Assembly (NCBI RefSeq): GCF_022539665.2
Contig: NC_081331.1
Span: 4,870,501-4,934,500 of the forward strand
DNA length: 64,000 nt
DNA from: Daphnia carinata
Taxonomy: Eukaryota; Arthropoda; Branchiopoda; Diplostraca; Daphniidae
Direction of reading: 5' to 3'
Positions 8,977-19,730 of the stretch are shown here, one piece after another (the first letter of the stretch is position 1; the number at the start of each line of letters is the position of its first letter). The notes under the pieces are model-generated. The model was given only the letters and a program-made list of their open reading frames with translations. It ran no database searches and had not been told where the DNA came from. The position numbers were made by a program, and so were the translations under genes.

Positions 8977-11373
8977 TTAGATGTTCCTTTTCAAGGACTT
9001 GAAAGCCATCCGCATTGTTTGACAACCCGCTACGTTATAACTCCAATCACAGGCTATGAGAAAATATTGAATAATAAAAGGAAAATTCATTAATAAAAGT
9101 ATTTTGCGGAAATAAGTGACGGCAAAGACAATCTGTCTTGATGATTGCACTTACTCTGGATGGCCGGATTGTAAACAGTGGGCATGGAACAGTCCTTGAG
9201 GATAATAGGAAAATTAATACTGGTTTATAGCTGAATTTAATCAGATGCGATGGCAAAGTGATTTCGGAAACTCTTACCATAAGATACGCGTAATAGTTGG
9301 AGCACATATAATACTGCGTACTACATGCAACACCTGGAACGGGGAAATAGCCATGCGACGTCGGGCAGGTGAATGGTCCCACAGTTGTCGTGCGGATTGT
9401 TGTTGACGTTGTAGTCGGCGTCGTTGTTGTGGGTTTCGTTGTTGTGGGTGTTGTAGTAGGTCGTGTCGTCGTTGTTGTTGGGGTCGTCGTTGTTGGTGTT
9501 GTAGTAGTTCGTGTCGTCGTTGTTGTCGGGGTCGTCGTAGTTGGCGTCGTTGTTGTTGGGGTCGTCGTTGTTGGTGTCGTTGTTGTTGGGGTCGTCGTAG
9601 TTGGCGTCGTTGTTGTAGGGGTCGTCGTTGTTGGTGTCGTTGTTGTTGGTGTCGTTGTTGGGGTCGTCGTTGTTGGTGTCGTCGTTGTTGTCGGGGTCGT
9701 CGTAGTTGGCGTCGTTGTTGTTTGGGTCGTCGTTGTTGGTGTCGTTGTTGTTGGGGTCGTAATTGTGGGTGTCGTTGTCGTCGATCTTGTGGTTGTGGTT
9801 GTCGACATTGAATGCGTTGGTGTCATTGTCGTTGTAGTGGGCTTTGTAGTCGGCGTTGTTGGAGTGGTCATACCAGGCATTGCTGTCGTGCTGTTGGAAG
9901 CTGAAAAGGAAAAGCATGACATATAGATTGTATTCCCGAATTTCAAAAGAGCGACGCATGGCTGCGATTAGGATTGTTACCTGTGCAAGTAGCATTTGCT
10001 GCCGGCACGCAGTTTTTCGTTACAGGATCAAAAATCGTAGTTCCAGGACAATTCTGAATATAGCGTGATATCAATTATAACCATATTGATCTTTAATATA
10101 CCAATTAACTTGTCCTATTATGTTACCTGTACGTACGACACATTCCCGACACAAGCATAGTACGAGTTGCTGCAGGCACCTTTGGGGTTACATTTTCGGG
10201 TTAATTTCACAAGAATACATACAATATTGTTCATGAAAAAGAAAATATAAAATTTACCTGGAATTGGGTAAAAACCATCAGCCGTAGGGCAGGTGAAAAC
10301 AGGTGTCGCTGAAAAGCAAACAAATAAAACATCAGTCCACTGGTTGCTAGTCAATTTATCAATAAAACAGTTCCTTAATGCTTCAGGCTAATCGAATGGA
10401 AATTTGACAGAAAAAAGGGAATAGCTAATCTTATGACTTACTGCAACTGGCATTTGTAGGCGATGTACAGATTCTTGTTACGGGATCGAAAATGTTACCA
10501 TTTGGACAAGTCTGTCAAAGTTCCATCAAGGAGACGCTTGATTAAAAATGATATCAAATTTGGCTATTGCTTTAGGTCGTAATATACCGATACGTATGGA
10601 GATCCGCTGACGCACACATAATAGTCTCCTGTGCATTTGTTGGGAATGGCAAAGAATCCGTCGGGTGTAGGGCAGTTGAAAGTCGGTTGGTTCGATGGTA
10701 CAGTATTGCACGGTGGAGTGGTTGTGGGTATCAGGGTTGGAACGGTCGTCTGCACACCTTTCGTCATATTTTTCAAAGGTATAAATCAATAGCGTACTAT
10801 ATGGAACAACATGAAATTAAAACTCACTCGTAGCAGGACGCTTTCGTGCTCCACAGTCGACCTCCATAGGATAATTGCAACCCGAGTAGTTAAGGTCAAA
10901 CAAATAGTCTGAAAAGCATTGCCAAAGAGTGACAGGATATCCAGGATAGCAGGTGTAGTACAATTCACATCTTTCCGGATGAGGAGCAACGGGAGTGTTG
11001 GGTGGACAAATGAAGGTCGGATCGGGTCCTATTTCAATGTCGCCTGCCCCGCGTGAGTCGCCATACAGACGCAAGCCCTTTTTGAAATAGACATTCAAAC
11101 AAATGGGAATAAAGCACGCACTTTGACGTCGTCATATTGTGGTAGGTTTATCTACATTTTTATTTTACCTTGCTAAGTAGTGGCGCCTGCCTTGCCCTGG
11201 CCGCTGCGATCACGGTCTCGGCTTGAAGAAGTGCTGTAACAATAAGATTGACAAAAAGATAGCATTAGCCAAGAATTTTCTCTTATGTTCTGTGTTTAGC
11301 TAAAGATGAGACTCAGCGTTGAGTGCTTGCCTAAGAGCGCGATTCCGATGAACAACGATGAAAAATACTTCAT
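8977..11373 (-). CDS. Gene D: secreted ChtBD2 chitin-binding protein with long TTTTP mucin segment
   Basis: Eleven exons fit in frame for 504 residues: 11331-11373, 11169-11233, 10828-11077, 10588-10757, 10442-10511, 10258-10308, 10127-10179, 9981-10053, 9278-9900, 9155-9194 and 8977-9053. MKYFSSLFIGIALLG is a signal peptide. Domain 1 has IEIGPDPTFICPPNTP. Domains 2 and 3 (FNCPTPDGFFAIP and FTCPTADGFYPIP) come before a roughly 190-residue Thr-rich segment of TTTTP units. Domain 4 (FTCPTSHGYFPVP) ends in CDWSYNVAGC, a typical ChtBD2 close. Intron 1 uses a GC donor (11330-11329), as in gene C. The intron inside domain 3, after PIPG, matches one in gene A. It is probably a peritrophic-matrix or cuticular mucin. 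A TATA box lies upstream at 11487-11481. Confidence 0.88.
9400..9840 (-). repeat. TTTTP-coding tandem repeat of gene D
   Basis: An array of 15- and 18-bp units codes for TTTTP and TTTTTP. On the plus strand it reads as alternating GTCGTTGTTGTTG and GGGGTCGTCG blocks. Third codon positions vary between C, G and T while the amino acids stay constant, so selection appears to act on the protein. The opposite strand is accidentally open for 185 codons and would code for a Val/Gly run. Confidence 0.85.
11329..11330 (-). other. GC splice donor, intron 1 of gene D
   Basis: The exon end CTCTTAG is followed by GCAAGC. The next exon begins after TTACAG at 11233 and the join is in frame. The site has the same place, phase and hexamer as in gene C. 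A weaker in-phase GT (AGTCTC) lies about 20 bp further into the intron and cannot be fully excluded. Confidence 0.7.
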
Positions 11374-12258
11374 GACAAACGTCTGAGCTTTGCTTCTGTT
11401 GCAGTAAAATTGGATCTCCGATGAACTTGTTGTAAGGCTAATGAATGGGAATGCTCTACATTTCTCAGCTGCCAGTCACCTTTTATAGTTTTACTCTAGT
11501 TAAGCCAGTCCAGCTTTTTCGTTATCACTCTTTTATCTCTAAAGTCTTACATGCTTCATCCATTAGGCACACTTAAAGAGAACTGAATTGTCAAACGTCG
11601 ATGTAATTTGCTTTCTCGAAAATCGATAGGTTGCCATAAACCGTTCAATTATCAATTCGTTTTGAGTAGGCGAAATTTAAATACGTCATTTCTATATTTT
11701 CTACGCATTTTTGAAGACGATTGCAAATTGATAATAAACAACCAATGGGAATTCCAAAAATGAAAACGGAAAAGTAGGAAGATTAGTTAGTCAGTCCCGG
11801 ATGTTGATCTTTTGATCCTGTCTTTTGGTTTAAGCTTATTCGACAAGGGTGTGGAAAGATAGGATTAATCCTTGGACAAACATTTCTCAGTCCACGGAGT
11901 CTGGTGCAAACTGTGACTTGGTGTTGCAACGTGACATTGAAGCCGACAACTGCCTCAGGGTTAAGTAGGTTATAACATATGACACAACTGCTCGTACGGG
12001 CAGAATAATTATATGTTTTTAATTAAAAAAATTATTCTTTACTAGTTGCCATCACATTTTTGCTTAAAACATGTGTGGATCGACCGCTCCCGATTGCATA
12101 TTTCCTTCTTTAGCCAAATTCATTTGAATGGCAACTGTTATTACGATTGCTAACTAGCAGAAGACAATCTGATTTTGAAAATTTACTTCCACTTCCTTGA
12201 AAGTAGAGATACAATTCTAGTCCGTTCTGAAAGTGGTGCCCTGCATAAAGAGACGAGA
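11374..12258. other. Divergent intergenic region between gene D and RabGGTase alpha
   Basis: Apart from the gene D TATA box, this AT-rich stretch of about 885 bp shows no recognised exon or repeat. It must contain the promoters of both flanking genes. An ATCGATAGG string at about 11622 resembles a DRE/CGATA motif of housekeeping promoters, but one copy is weak evidence. Confidence 0.5.
11481..11490 (-). promoter_or_regulatory. TATA box of gene D
   Basis: CTATAAAAGG reads on the minus strand about 110 bp upstream of the gene D start codon. That leaves room for a transcription start about 30 bp downstream and a leader of about 80 bp. TATA promoters are typical of regulated, tissue-specific secreted proteins. 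Confidence 0.6.
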
Positions 12259-13712
12259 ATGGTATGAATGACATCTCTTTCCTGTTTGTTAAATTAAAAA
12301 ATTTTATAATTAATAGCATGGAAGACTTAAAGTACGTACAACTGCCGAACAGCAAGAAATTAAAGCCAAAGAAAGAGCCAAAAAGCTTGCCGTATACAAA
12401 GCAGCAATGGATCGAATTTTTTGCAAGGTATTTCTGCAGAAAATTTGCAAAGTATAACACATGTGTTATACTTTGCTTTCGTAACCACTAAGAAACTCAT
12501 TGTATTCTGTTTTTATATTTAGAGAAAGTCAGGGGAACTAGATGATGAAATTCTTAAGATAACTGGCCAGGTTTTGACAGAAAACCCAGACATCTCCACA
12601 CTTTGGAACATAAGGAAAGAAACAATTTTGAAAATCAAGGATACAATGTAAATGTTGATAATCTATAATTAAAGAATTTCATAGTTTTAATTCATGAAAT
12701 TTTACAGGCCAGACCTTGTTGACAACTATGTTTCGAAAGAGCTATTATTAACTGAACAGTGTATTAGAGTGAATCCAAAGTCCTACAACTCTTGGTTCCA
12801 TAGAAATTGGGTTCTTGATAAAGGCTCAAAAGTTGATTTCCAAGCTGAACTTGCACTATGTGACAAATGCCTGGAGCTAGATGAAAGGAATTGTATGTAT
12901 TGTTAGTTCTAGTTGTTAATCTGTCTAAAAGTCTCCTTTGTCGGTAGTTCACTGCTGGGATTACAGACGAATAATTGTGCAGATGTCAAAAACACCATTG
13001 GAAAGTGAGCTTCAGTTTTCTACTGAGAAAATAACAACAAATTTTTCAAATTATTCTTCTTGGCATTATCGAAGTGAGTTGCTCCCGCGAATTTATCCGA
13101 GTTCAAATAGCGAGACGTTGTTGGATGATCAGAGGCTGGCTGAAGGTAAAATCAACTTGTACTTTTGCTAGCTTTAATTCAAAATGGTGAAATTGTACTA
13201 TAGAATGCAACCTCATTCAAAATGCAATTTTCACGGATCCAAACGACCAAAGCGCATGGTTTTATCAACGTTGGCTTCTTTTCAGTAAAAAAGAGGGCAG
13301 TACCACTGAAAACTCTAGCTTCTTGTCCGTTTTGAACAATGAGTTGGAATCATGTCAGCAACTACGCGACTTGGAACCTAACAATAAATGTATTTTCCTA
13401 TCATTATTATGTTCATTATCGTATCCTTACCCAAGACTCGTATGATGTTTTAAGGGGTAATCCTACAGGTTTGTGAGCTGCTGCGCCGCATAAACAGCGT
13501 GGAAAACGAAAAAGAGATTCTACAACTTGTGAGCCAGTTGACTAAAGTCGATCCGTTGCGTCGGGGATATTATGCTTATTTTGGTAAACTGATACATGCT
13601 TAAAAAATCAGAAGTCTCGAGAATTGGTATATCTTAATCATTGAAATTATATATCCCTTTAGGCTCGAAAATTGCAGAAGAGAATCAAAGGAAAACCATT
13701 CCGGAATCGTGA
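12259..13712 (+). CDS. RABGGTA: Rab geranylgeranyltransferase (GGTase II) alpha subunit
   Basis: Eight exons fit in frame for 328 residues: 12259-12261, 12317-12427, 12523-12647, 12708-12892, 12948-13145, 13204-13389, 13455-13583 and 13663-13712. With its beta partner this enzyme attaches geranylgeranyl groups to the C-terminal cysteines of Rab GTPases in the cytosol. The start MHGRLKVRTTAEQQE matches the family. At least four protein prenyltransferase alpha repeats are visible: SYNSWFHRNWVL, FHCWDYRRII, NYSSWHYRSELLP and QSAWFYQRWLL. The initiator ATG stands alone in exon 1. The model ends IPES at a TGA, without the leucine-rich repeats of vertebrate RABGGTA. That TGA sits inside a perfect donor-like GTGAGT, so a spliced extension is possible. 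Confidence 0.9.
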
Positions 13713-14009
13713 GTACTTATTTTTAATCACATCATCTAATTTACACGTGAACCACGATCCCCTAAGTTGTATCGGGGGACTTGAAATGTTGAGCTCCTGC
13801 CATCAATATGCGTTGGTTGACTTTAAAAAAATACAGTGGCGGAAATCGTGGGTGAACCGAAAAGTAACATTCGCAACTTCGGAGTTTCAGAATAAAGAAT
13901 GTATTTTAATATTTACGATCAATACCGAAGCGGTTGTTTGTCGTCAGGGAAACGGAAGGGGCGAAAAAGTGAAGGACATGGCATGATCAATTTAGTGAGA
14001 TGAACAAAT
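13713..14009 (+). other. 3' gap between RabGGTase alpha and the bromodomain gene
   Basis: These 297 bp separate two convergent genes. An open frame runs 13672-13986, but past the TGA it has no recognisable domain. It probably holds the two 3' UTRs, or one more RabGGTase exon if the GTGAGT at 13709-13714 is used. Confidence 0.45.
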
Positions 14010-16810
14010 TCATTGAAATATGTCTGGCATGCTCTCTGAAACACCATCTTCGCCAAGTAGTTTACTTAGCTCACTCTCAATATCTCGTTGATCGGGCTCC
14101 GTAGTCACTGGTGGGCGCGGTACTGTATTTGGTAACGCCATTGGAAACGGATCCAGAGATATGCCCATAGCTCTGCGTACACCTTCTACAGAGGCTACTG
14201 CCGAGGGTGTCGACTGCTTAGCCACGTAGGCGATGCCTTCCGTTATTTTCCCCACTGAAATTAAAACACCAAACAAGTAATAATAAGAATATTAACAAAA
14301 TAGCTCCTACAATTCAACACTCTTACAGAACCCTAGTACACAATTACCTAATTGAAGCTCAAACTCCGATGGCGGCATAATATTGGAAAGATGTGGTGGT
14401 GGAGTTTTCGAAAGTCTCTCGCGCTGTGTTCGCTCAAGTGTGCTTATAAAAGATCCCGTTTCATCCAAACAGTTTTGGCTAGCTTCTCGTGCCCGCTGTT
14501 CGGCTTTAAGCTGCGCTTCTGCAAATGAAGGCTGATTCAGAGAAGTCCAAACGCATAAAGTAATTCCAGTATCTTACCGAATGAATCCAGGAAAGAAACG
14601 TCGATTCCAAGGTCTCCCAAAGACCGAAGTGCATTTAGATTGAATGCATCATCATTTGCCTGCTGACATTGAAGAAGCTGCTGTTGTTGTTGCTGAAGTT
14701 GTTCTTGTTCCAACTGTTGAAGAACTTGTTGTTGATGAATTCGCCTTTTCTCTTCCAAGATTCTTGCAACGGCAGAGTGTTCGCCGTGTGTCATCAAGTT
14801 GAGTAAGTCGTCGGCGATGTGTAGCGCGTAATCACAATCGCGCACAAAATCCAAAATACTTTCCGCATAAGGTACACCCGTTTCTTCACCGTAAGTCGAG
14901 AGAACGAGATCCGATTCTTCTTTGGAGAGATTAGCAAAGGTCGAATCGTACGATGGGGCATACGAACCGAAAGGACCATAATACAAAGGTTTTACAGTTT
15001 TTACTTGGTTTCGCCGATCTTCTCTGAAGCCCATTAATTGGCCTGTACCAGGTCCTGGTTGGACTTTGCCAGTTAATGCACCTAGAAAATAAGAAGGAAG
15101 GTGTTAAGCCACTAAACTGGCATTGCCACAATAGTCGGTGTTTTTTTTTTTTGTTTGTTTTTTTTTACCAAGAGTCACAGGAACTTCGGTAGTCCCAGGC
15201 TGAGTCCCTGGGTGGCAAGGGGTTAGGATGGCTAGCGACGTAGTGCCATCTTTTCTTTGCCGCAAAAAACCCATTTTCGCGTTTGGATGTTGATAGTTAA
15301 GTTTGTTGGCAGCAATTTGTGCTGCTTCATTGGCCTACAGAGTAATGAGAAAAACATTAGTCAGCTAAGGTTTATGGGAAAAATTATAAATAATTAAAAC
15401 AGGTACCTGTTCTAAAATTTCATCTGGAGTCATGTCATCAGGCAAAGCATCAAAATGGTTTTTACTCGGCGATTCGCTCTTAAGGAAGCTATCTCGGGCT
15501 GTTTCCACAGCCGTCTCGCCCCCGGAAGAAAACCCGGTTTCCATTTCGTGATCGACTGATTCTACTCCTTCCGCCGATTGCTCTTGTCGTATGGCAAAGG
15601 CTCGGAATGATTCTTCTAGCGGTTCGAAGCCCAGATGAGTCACTGTTAATTCTCCATAGTTAGATATAGTGGGTACGTAAGGGCGCACTTTTTCAGCTGT
15701 TAGAGTTCGTAATCCCGTGTGGAGTAGTCTTTTGGCAGCCTTATAATACACGGTATCGGGCTGATTATAGGTCATTGCATTGTTGCACATCAACACAAAG
15801 TCGTCCTACGAGAAACAAAGTCGAGAAAAGAAGAATATAATCAAGGAACTTTATTAACAAATGAGGTGGAAATGCTTACCGTAAACTCCTGTAGCGTCTT
15901 GTATTGGTTATCTTCTATTTTTTGTTTCATAGTACTAAAATCCATTGGTTTGGTGATGATAGAAGAATAGTTGGGTGCAATACTGTCAGTAACTGGCCAG
16001 GCAAAAAATTGCCTGGGGTCTTTTTGTTCGAGGTTTGGCAGTAGAAGTTCAAGAAGTTTCTGCAGTGCCGGTTTTTCTTGACGTGGTCGAAGGCTGGTTC
16101 GAAGGGGCGCTGCACCGGGACTAGAATGTTGCACTCGTGCTGCTAATGAGGCCGACAGGTTTGATCCAGTTGCTGAATCTAAGGAGGCGGTGGAAATCTT
16201 CAGTATGGGCCTAGGAGAGAGTGGTCCACCTAGAGTAGGATTGGAAGGCTGAACAGTTATGACTTCATATCTTAAGGATTCATCCCCCTCGGCAGCAGAT
16301 TCATCCTTGTCTTTACGTTTTTTATCCTGAAAGAAATGTTTAAAATTTACCATTTGCTAGAAGTTACTACCAACAAAAGTAAAGCCTGAACCTTGTGTTT
16401 ATGCTTTTTCTTCTCCTTGTCTTTATCTTTATTTTTCTTTTTCTTTTTTTCCTTTTTTTTTTTGTGCTTTTCTTTCTCACTTCCACCAGGAAGAGAAAAG
16501 AGAGAAGACTGTCTAGAATCTTCTTCATGTCCATATGGAGCATGAACAGTTCCCTGACGATGAGATATTCCTGAAGAGCTTTCACCATGGTCCACTGGAT
16601 CTGGGGTGGACGCACCTCCAACTTTCAGGATTAATCGCAACTGCGGACGATCAGTACCTACCGAATGCAATCAATGTTTTCATATTTGTTTATATTAGTA
16701 TGATGGCAACACAAATAGAACCAAAAATTTAATTTACCCTGACCTCCTTGGGCACTTTCATACCTTCCCCAGCGGTCGGATTTGTGCTTTTTATGTTTTT
16801 TGCTCCCCAT
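14010..16810 (-). CDS. BRD7/BRD9: BRD7/BRD9-type bromodomain protein (SWI/SNF subunit)
   Basis: A multi-exon gene starting MGSKKHKKHKSD at 16810 (exon 1 16738-16810, exon 2 16392-16657) and ending at 14010. In vertebrates BRD7 belongs to PBAF and BRD9 to the non-canonical BAF complex; both read acetylated histones. The order seen is a basic N-terminus, LRLILKVGG, a Lys-rich run, then a bromodomain across exons at about 16150-15700 (FFAWPVTDSIAPNY, PMDFSTMK, CNNAMTYNQPDTVYY). The conserved C-terminal half follows (GFREDRRNQVK, SYAPSYDSTFANLSKEESDL, then GVRRAMGIS). The bromodomain Asn is present in CNNAMTYN. Features of both human paralogs occur, so it is probably the single pre-duplication ortholog. 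A Gln-rich insert sits at 14660-14750. Internal exon ends were not all fixed. Confidence 0.9.
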
Positions 16811-17300
16811 CGGTGTTTGTGAATTTGAACTTATGTCTAACCTAAATTAATCAAACTTTTCGTTAAAATGTTGGCGTCACAAATCAAGCCGACTCTGGTT
16901 TCGTTGTTGTTTCCTTTTTTCGTGTGGTATAGATACCACAATGCCACATTGTTTAGCAAACTAAATCAATCGAATAATTGTTAAACCATCCAACATTCTC
17001 GGCCGAAAAATAAAGAAAGTTACAATGCGAGAAACTATTTTTGCAAAATCTGTTTTCATCAACAATAGAGATTTCAAAGGAAAACTGATGAACAATTTAT
17101 TGCTAAGCAATTTTATTTAAAATTCTGTTGTTATTAACACAGCGCAACGCTGTAATTTCGTTCTTGCAATAATCTCTACATGTCGGCAGAAAACTAAATT
17201 TTGCACTGAACCAACGAGCTGTCACACAAGTTATTGTGGAAAAATATTTTAATTAAAAATTGTTATCTTGTTACGATTTACTCGTCTTATTCAATTCAAT
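16811..17300. promoter_or_regulatory. Divergent promoter region, BRD7/9 and NEDD8
   Basis: These 490 bp separate two divergent housekeeping genes and should contain both promoters. The region is AT-rich with no TATA box at a suitable distance. A perfect inverted repeat lies at 16923-16940. Confidence 0.6.
16923..16940. repeat. 18-bp palindrome in the BRD7-9/NEDD8 promoter
   Basis: TGTGGTAT, a 2-base spacer AG, then ATACCACA: the arms are exact reverse complements. It lies about 110 bp upstream of the bromodomain start codon. It could be a dimeric transcription-factor site; no named factor is claimed. Confidence 0.7.
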
Positions 17301-17726
<426 letters not shown>

Positions 17727-17832
17727 CTGTTTTCCCCATCTCATTGTCATGTAATAACAAATTTAACAATGGAATACAAATCTGAAAAATAATATCTGAT
17801 GCCATGGAATGCCTTTGGAATATATGTTTCAA

Positions 17833-18536
17833 TCAGAAAGTAATCAAAGACTGAACAGGAGCATCCACATTTTTGGATCCATCCAGCTGGTCCAACTCTA
17901 AAAGAACTAAGCATCCAACTATGTTGGCATTTAGACCCTTGATGAGCTTGCAGGTTGCCCCTAAACTTCCTCCAGTAGCAATTAAGTCATCTATAATCAG
18001 TACCCGCTGTCCCTGATGGATACTGTCTTGCTGTATTTCTAATACATCCTGTAAAAAAACAAAACACATTGAAGATTAGGACACCTAAAATAAAAAGGGT
18101 AATGAACTTAAATAAGGAATCAAGACTTACACTCCTATATTCTAAAGTATATGCAATTTCTTTGCAGTTTCCTGGAAGGCGGCCCTTCTTACGAACTGGG
18201 ACAAACCCAGCATTCAGCTTGAGAGCCAGTAAAGGTGCAAGTATAAATCCTCTTGATTCAAGACCCACAATAACATCCACATCAGTCCATTTAAGAAATT
18301 CAATCTTTGCCACCATAAGATCAAGAACATTCCTCAAGCATGCTGGATCTCTCAGAACAGAGAATATGTCTCTAACATGGTAATAATCAATGAAACAGAA
18401 TTGTAACATTAAAATAGTATTCATGCTAACATGTAAGATTTTACCGAAACATAATCCCCTCTTTAGGAAAGTCTGGGTAACTCTTAATTTTCTTTTTCAA
18501 ATCGGACAGCGTAGATTCGTAAAGCGTAGAATCCAT
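17833..18536 (-). CDS. Aprt: Adenine phosphoribosyltransferase
   Basis: Three exons fit in frame for 182 residues: 18445-18536, 18131-18371 and 17833-18048. The cytosolic enzyme converts adenine and PRPP to AMP in purine salvage. The start is MDSTLYESTLSDLKKKIKSY. Known APRT blocks are visible: FPKEGIMFRDIFSVLRDP, VGLESRGFILAPLLA, FVPVRKKGRLPG and the PRPP-binding loop VLIIDDLIATGGSLGA. Length is normal for the family (about 180 residues). It converges with NEDD8, so the two transcripts may overlap in their 3' UTRs. No unusual residue was noticed. Confidence 0.96.
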
Positions 18537-19730
18537 CTTCAGATCAATAAAACTGATAATTTACACAGCCGTTGCAGTAGCAGACAGACACTTGTGGATT
18601 TTTCTTCGTTGCACGGTCACGTGACCGCTGAGTTCCGTACCATCCTAGTTAGACTTGAATTGGTTTTCGTTTTAGTAAAGCAACAGACAAAAATAAATTG
18701 CGGTAGACATTAAACAACTTTTTTAGGCATTACAAATCCCAGCTGTCTTTTTCTTTAAAATAAGGGAAACAAAACAGAGACTCCAATTTTTTCCGAATAA
18801 ATGTCAACGTCTTATGGAACTGCAGGATCAGATTTCTCGTGCTATAAAAAAAAATAGGTCAATCGTAGTTTTCGACAAGCCTTTTTAGGCCAGAATTTTA
18901 GCATATATTTTAAGAGATTATTTTATTCGTTTGAATCGTTTCTCACTTATTTAAGAGTTAGTATATCTTTTTGAACTGAGAGCAGGAAAGTTCCGTGGAT
19001 TAAACCTTGAGCTTCAGCACATTGTAGGGGAGCACGAGCTTGTCAGACATGTATAGGAAAATTCAATGGGATTGGATGTTTCAATCATGAAACAAGCGGC
19101 AGACAGGACAAAAGAGAAAAAATTGCACGGGTCGTGTTTGGATTAAACCCAATGAAAAAAAATGAAAATATTTTTACCGTCTTACTTGGTAAAAGATGTT
19201 TGTAATCTAACATTTTGCTGTTATCCTGTCTGTTTACACACAAAATGATTCATTCATCATGAATATTTTTCATCATTCAATTCATATTCACTCATCATGA
19301 AAAAGCAGTTTTTCCGCATGATGAGGGAAATAAGGTTGAGCAGGTGGCAAAATGCGCACCGGTCCAACCTGCGTTGTCCAAAATATATAGGGCACGTAGC
19401 TCACCTTGTCAATCTAACATTACGAATTTATAAGGAAAATCAAAAACTTTTTCAGCTGCTTATTATACGAATTATGTACTTCATGAAATTTTCAACATTC
19501 ATCACCCTCCTGTGAGCACATTATAGTTATCAATTATAAGGTTGTAAGCTACAGGCGGCAACTACATGCATGAATCCGTTACGTACACCTTTCACTGCCA
19601 CATAACAGTTTACATAAATATGGATAACAAGAATATGTAGGCTAGCAAAACATCCTTTTGCTCCGCTTTTGGTTCCGATACATAAAATTGGGAATAGCGA
19701 TCACGATGCTGTATTGCGATAGTTCTCCAA
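18537..19730. other. Intergenic region upstream of APRT
   Basis: This should carry the APRT promoter and the 3' UTR of the SEA-TSP1-LDLa gene. It is AT-rich, with several ATTCATCATGAA-like short direct repeats around 19245-19300. No exon or RNA gene was recognised. Confidence 0.5.

Noticed and set aside
9369-9926. 185-codon Val/Gly plus-strand frame
   Set aside because: It is antisense to the TTTTP exon of gene D, and its low complexity comes from the repeat.
13455-13469. Acceptor CCTACAG at 13469 for RabGGTase exon 7
   Set aside because: It puts the frame into a stop. The acceptor TTTTAAG at 13454 keeps the expected KW motif and frame.
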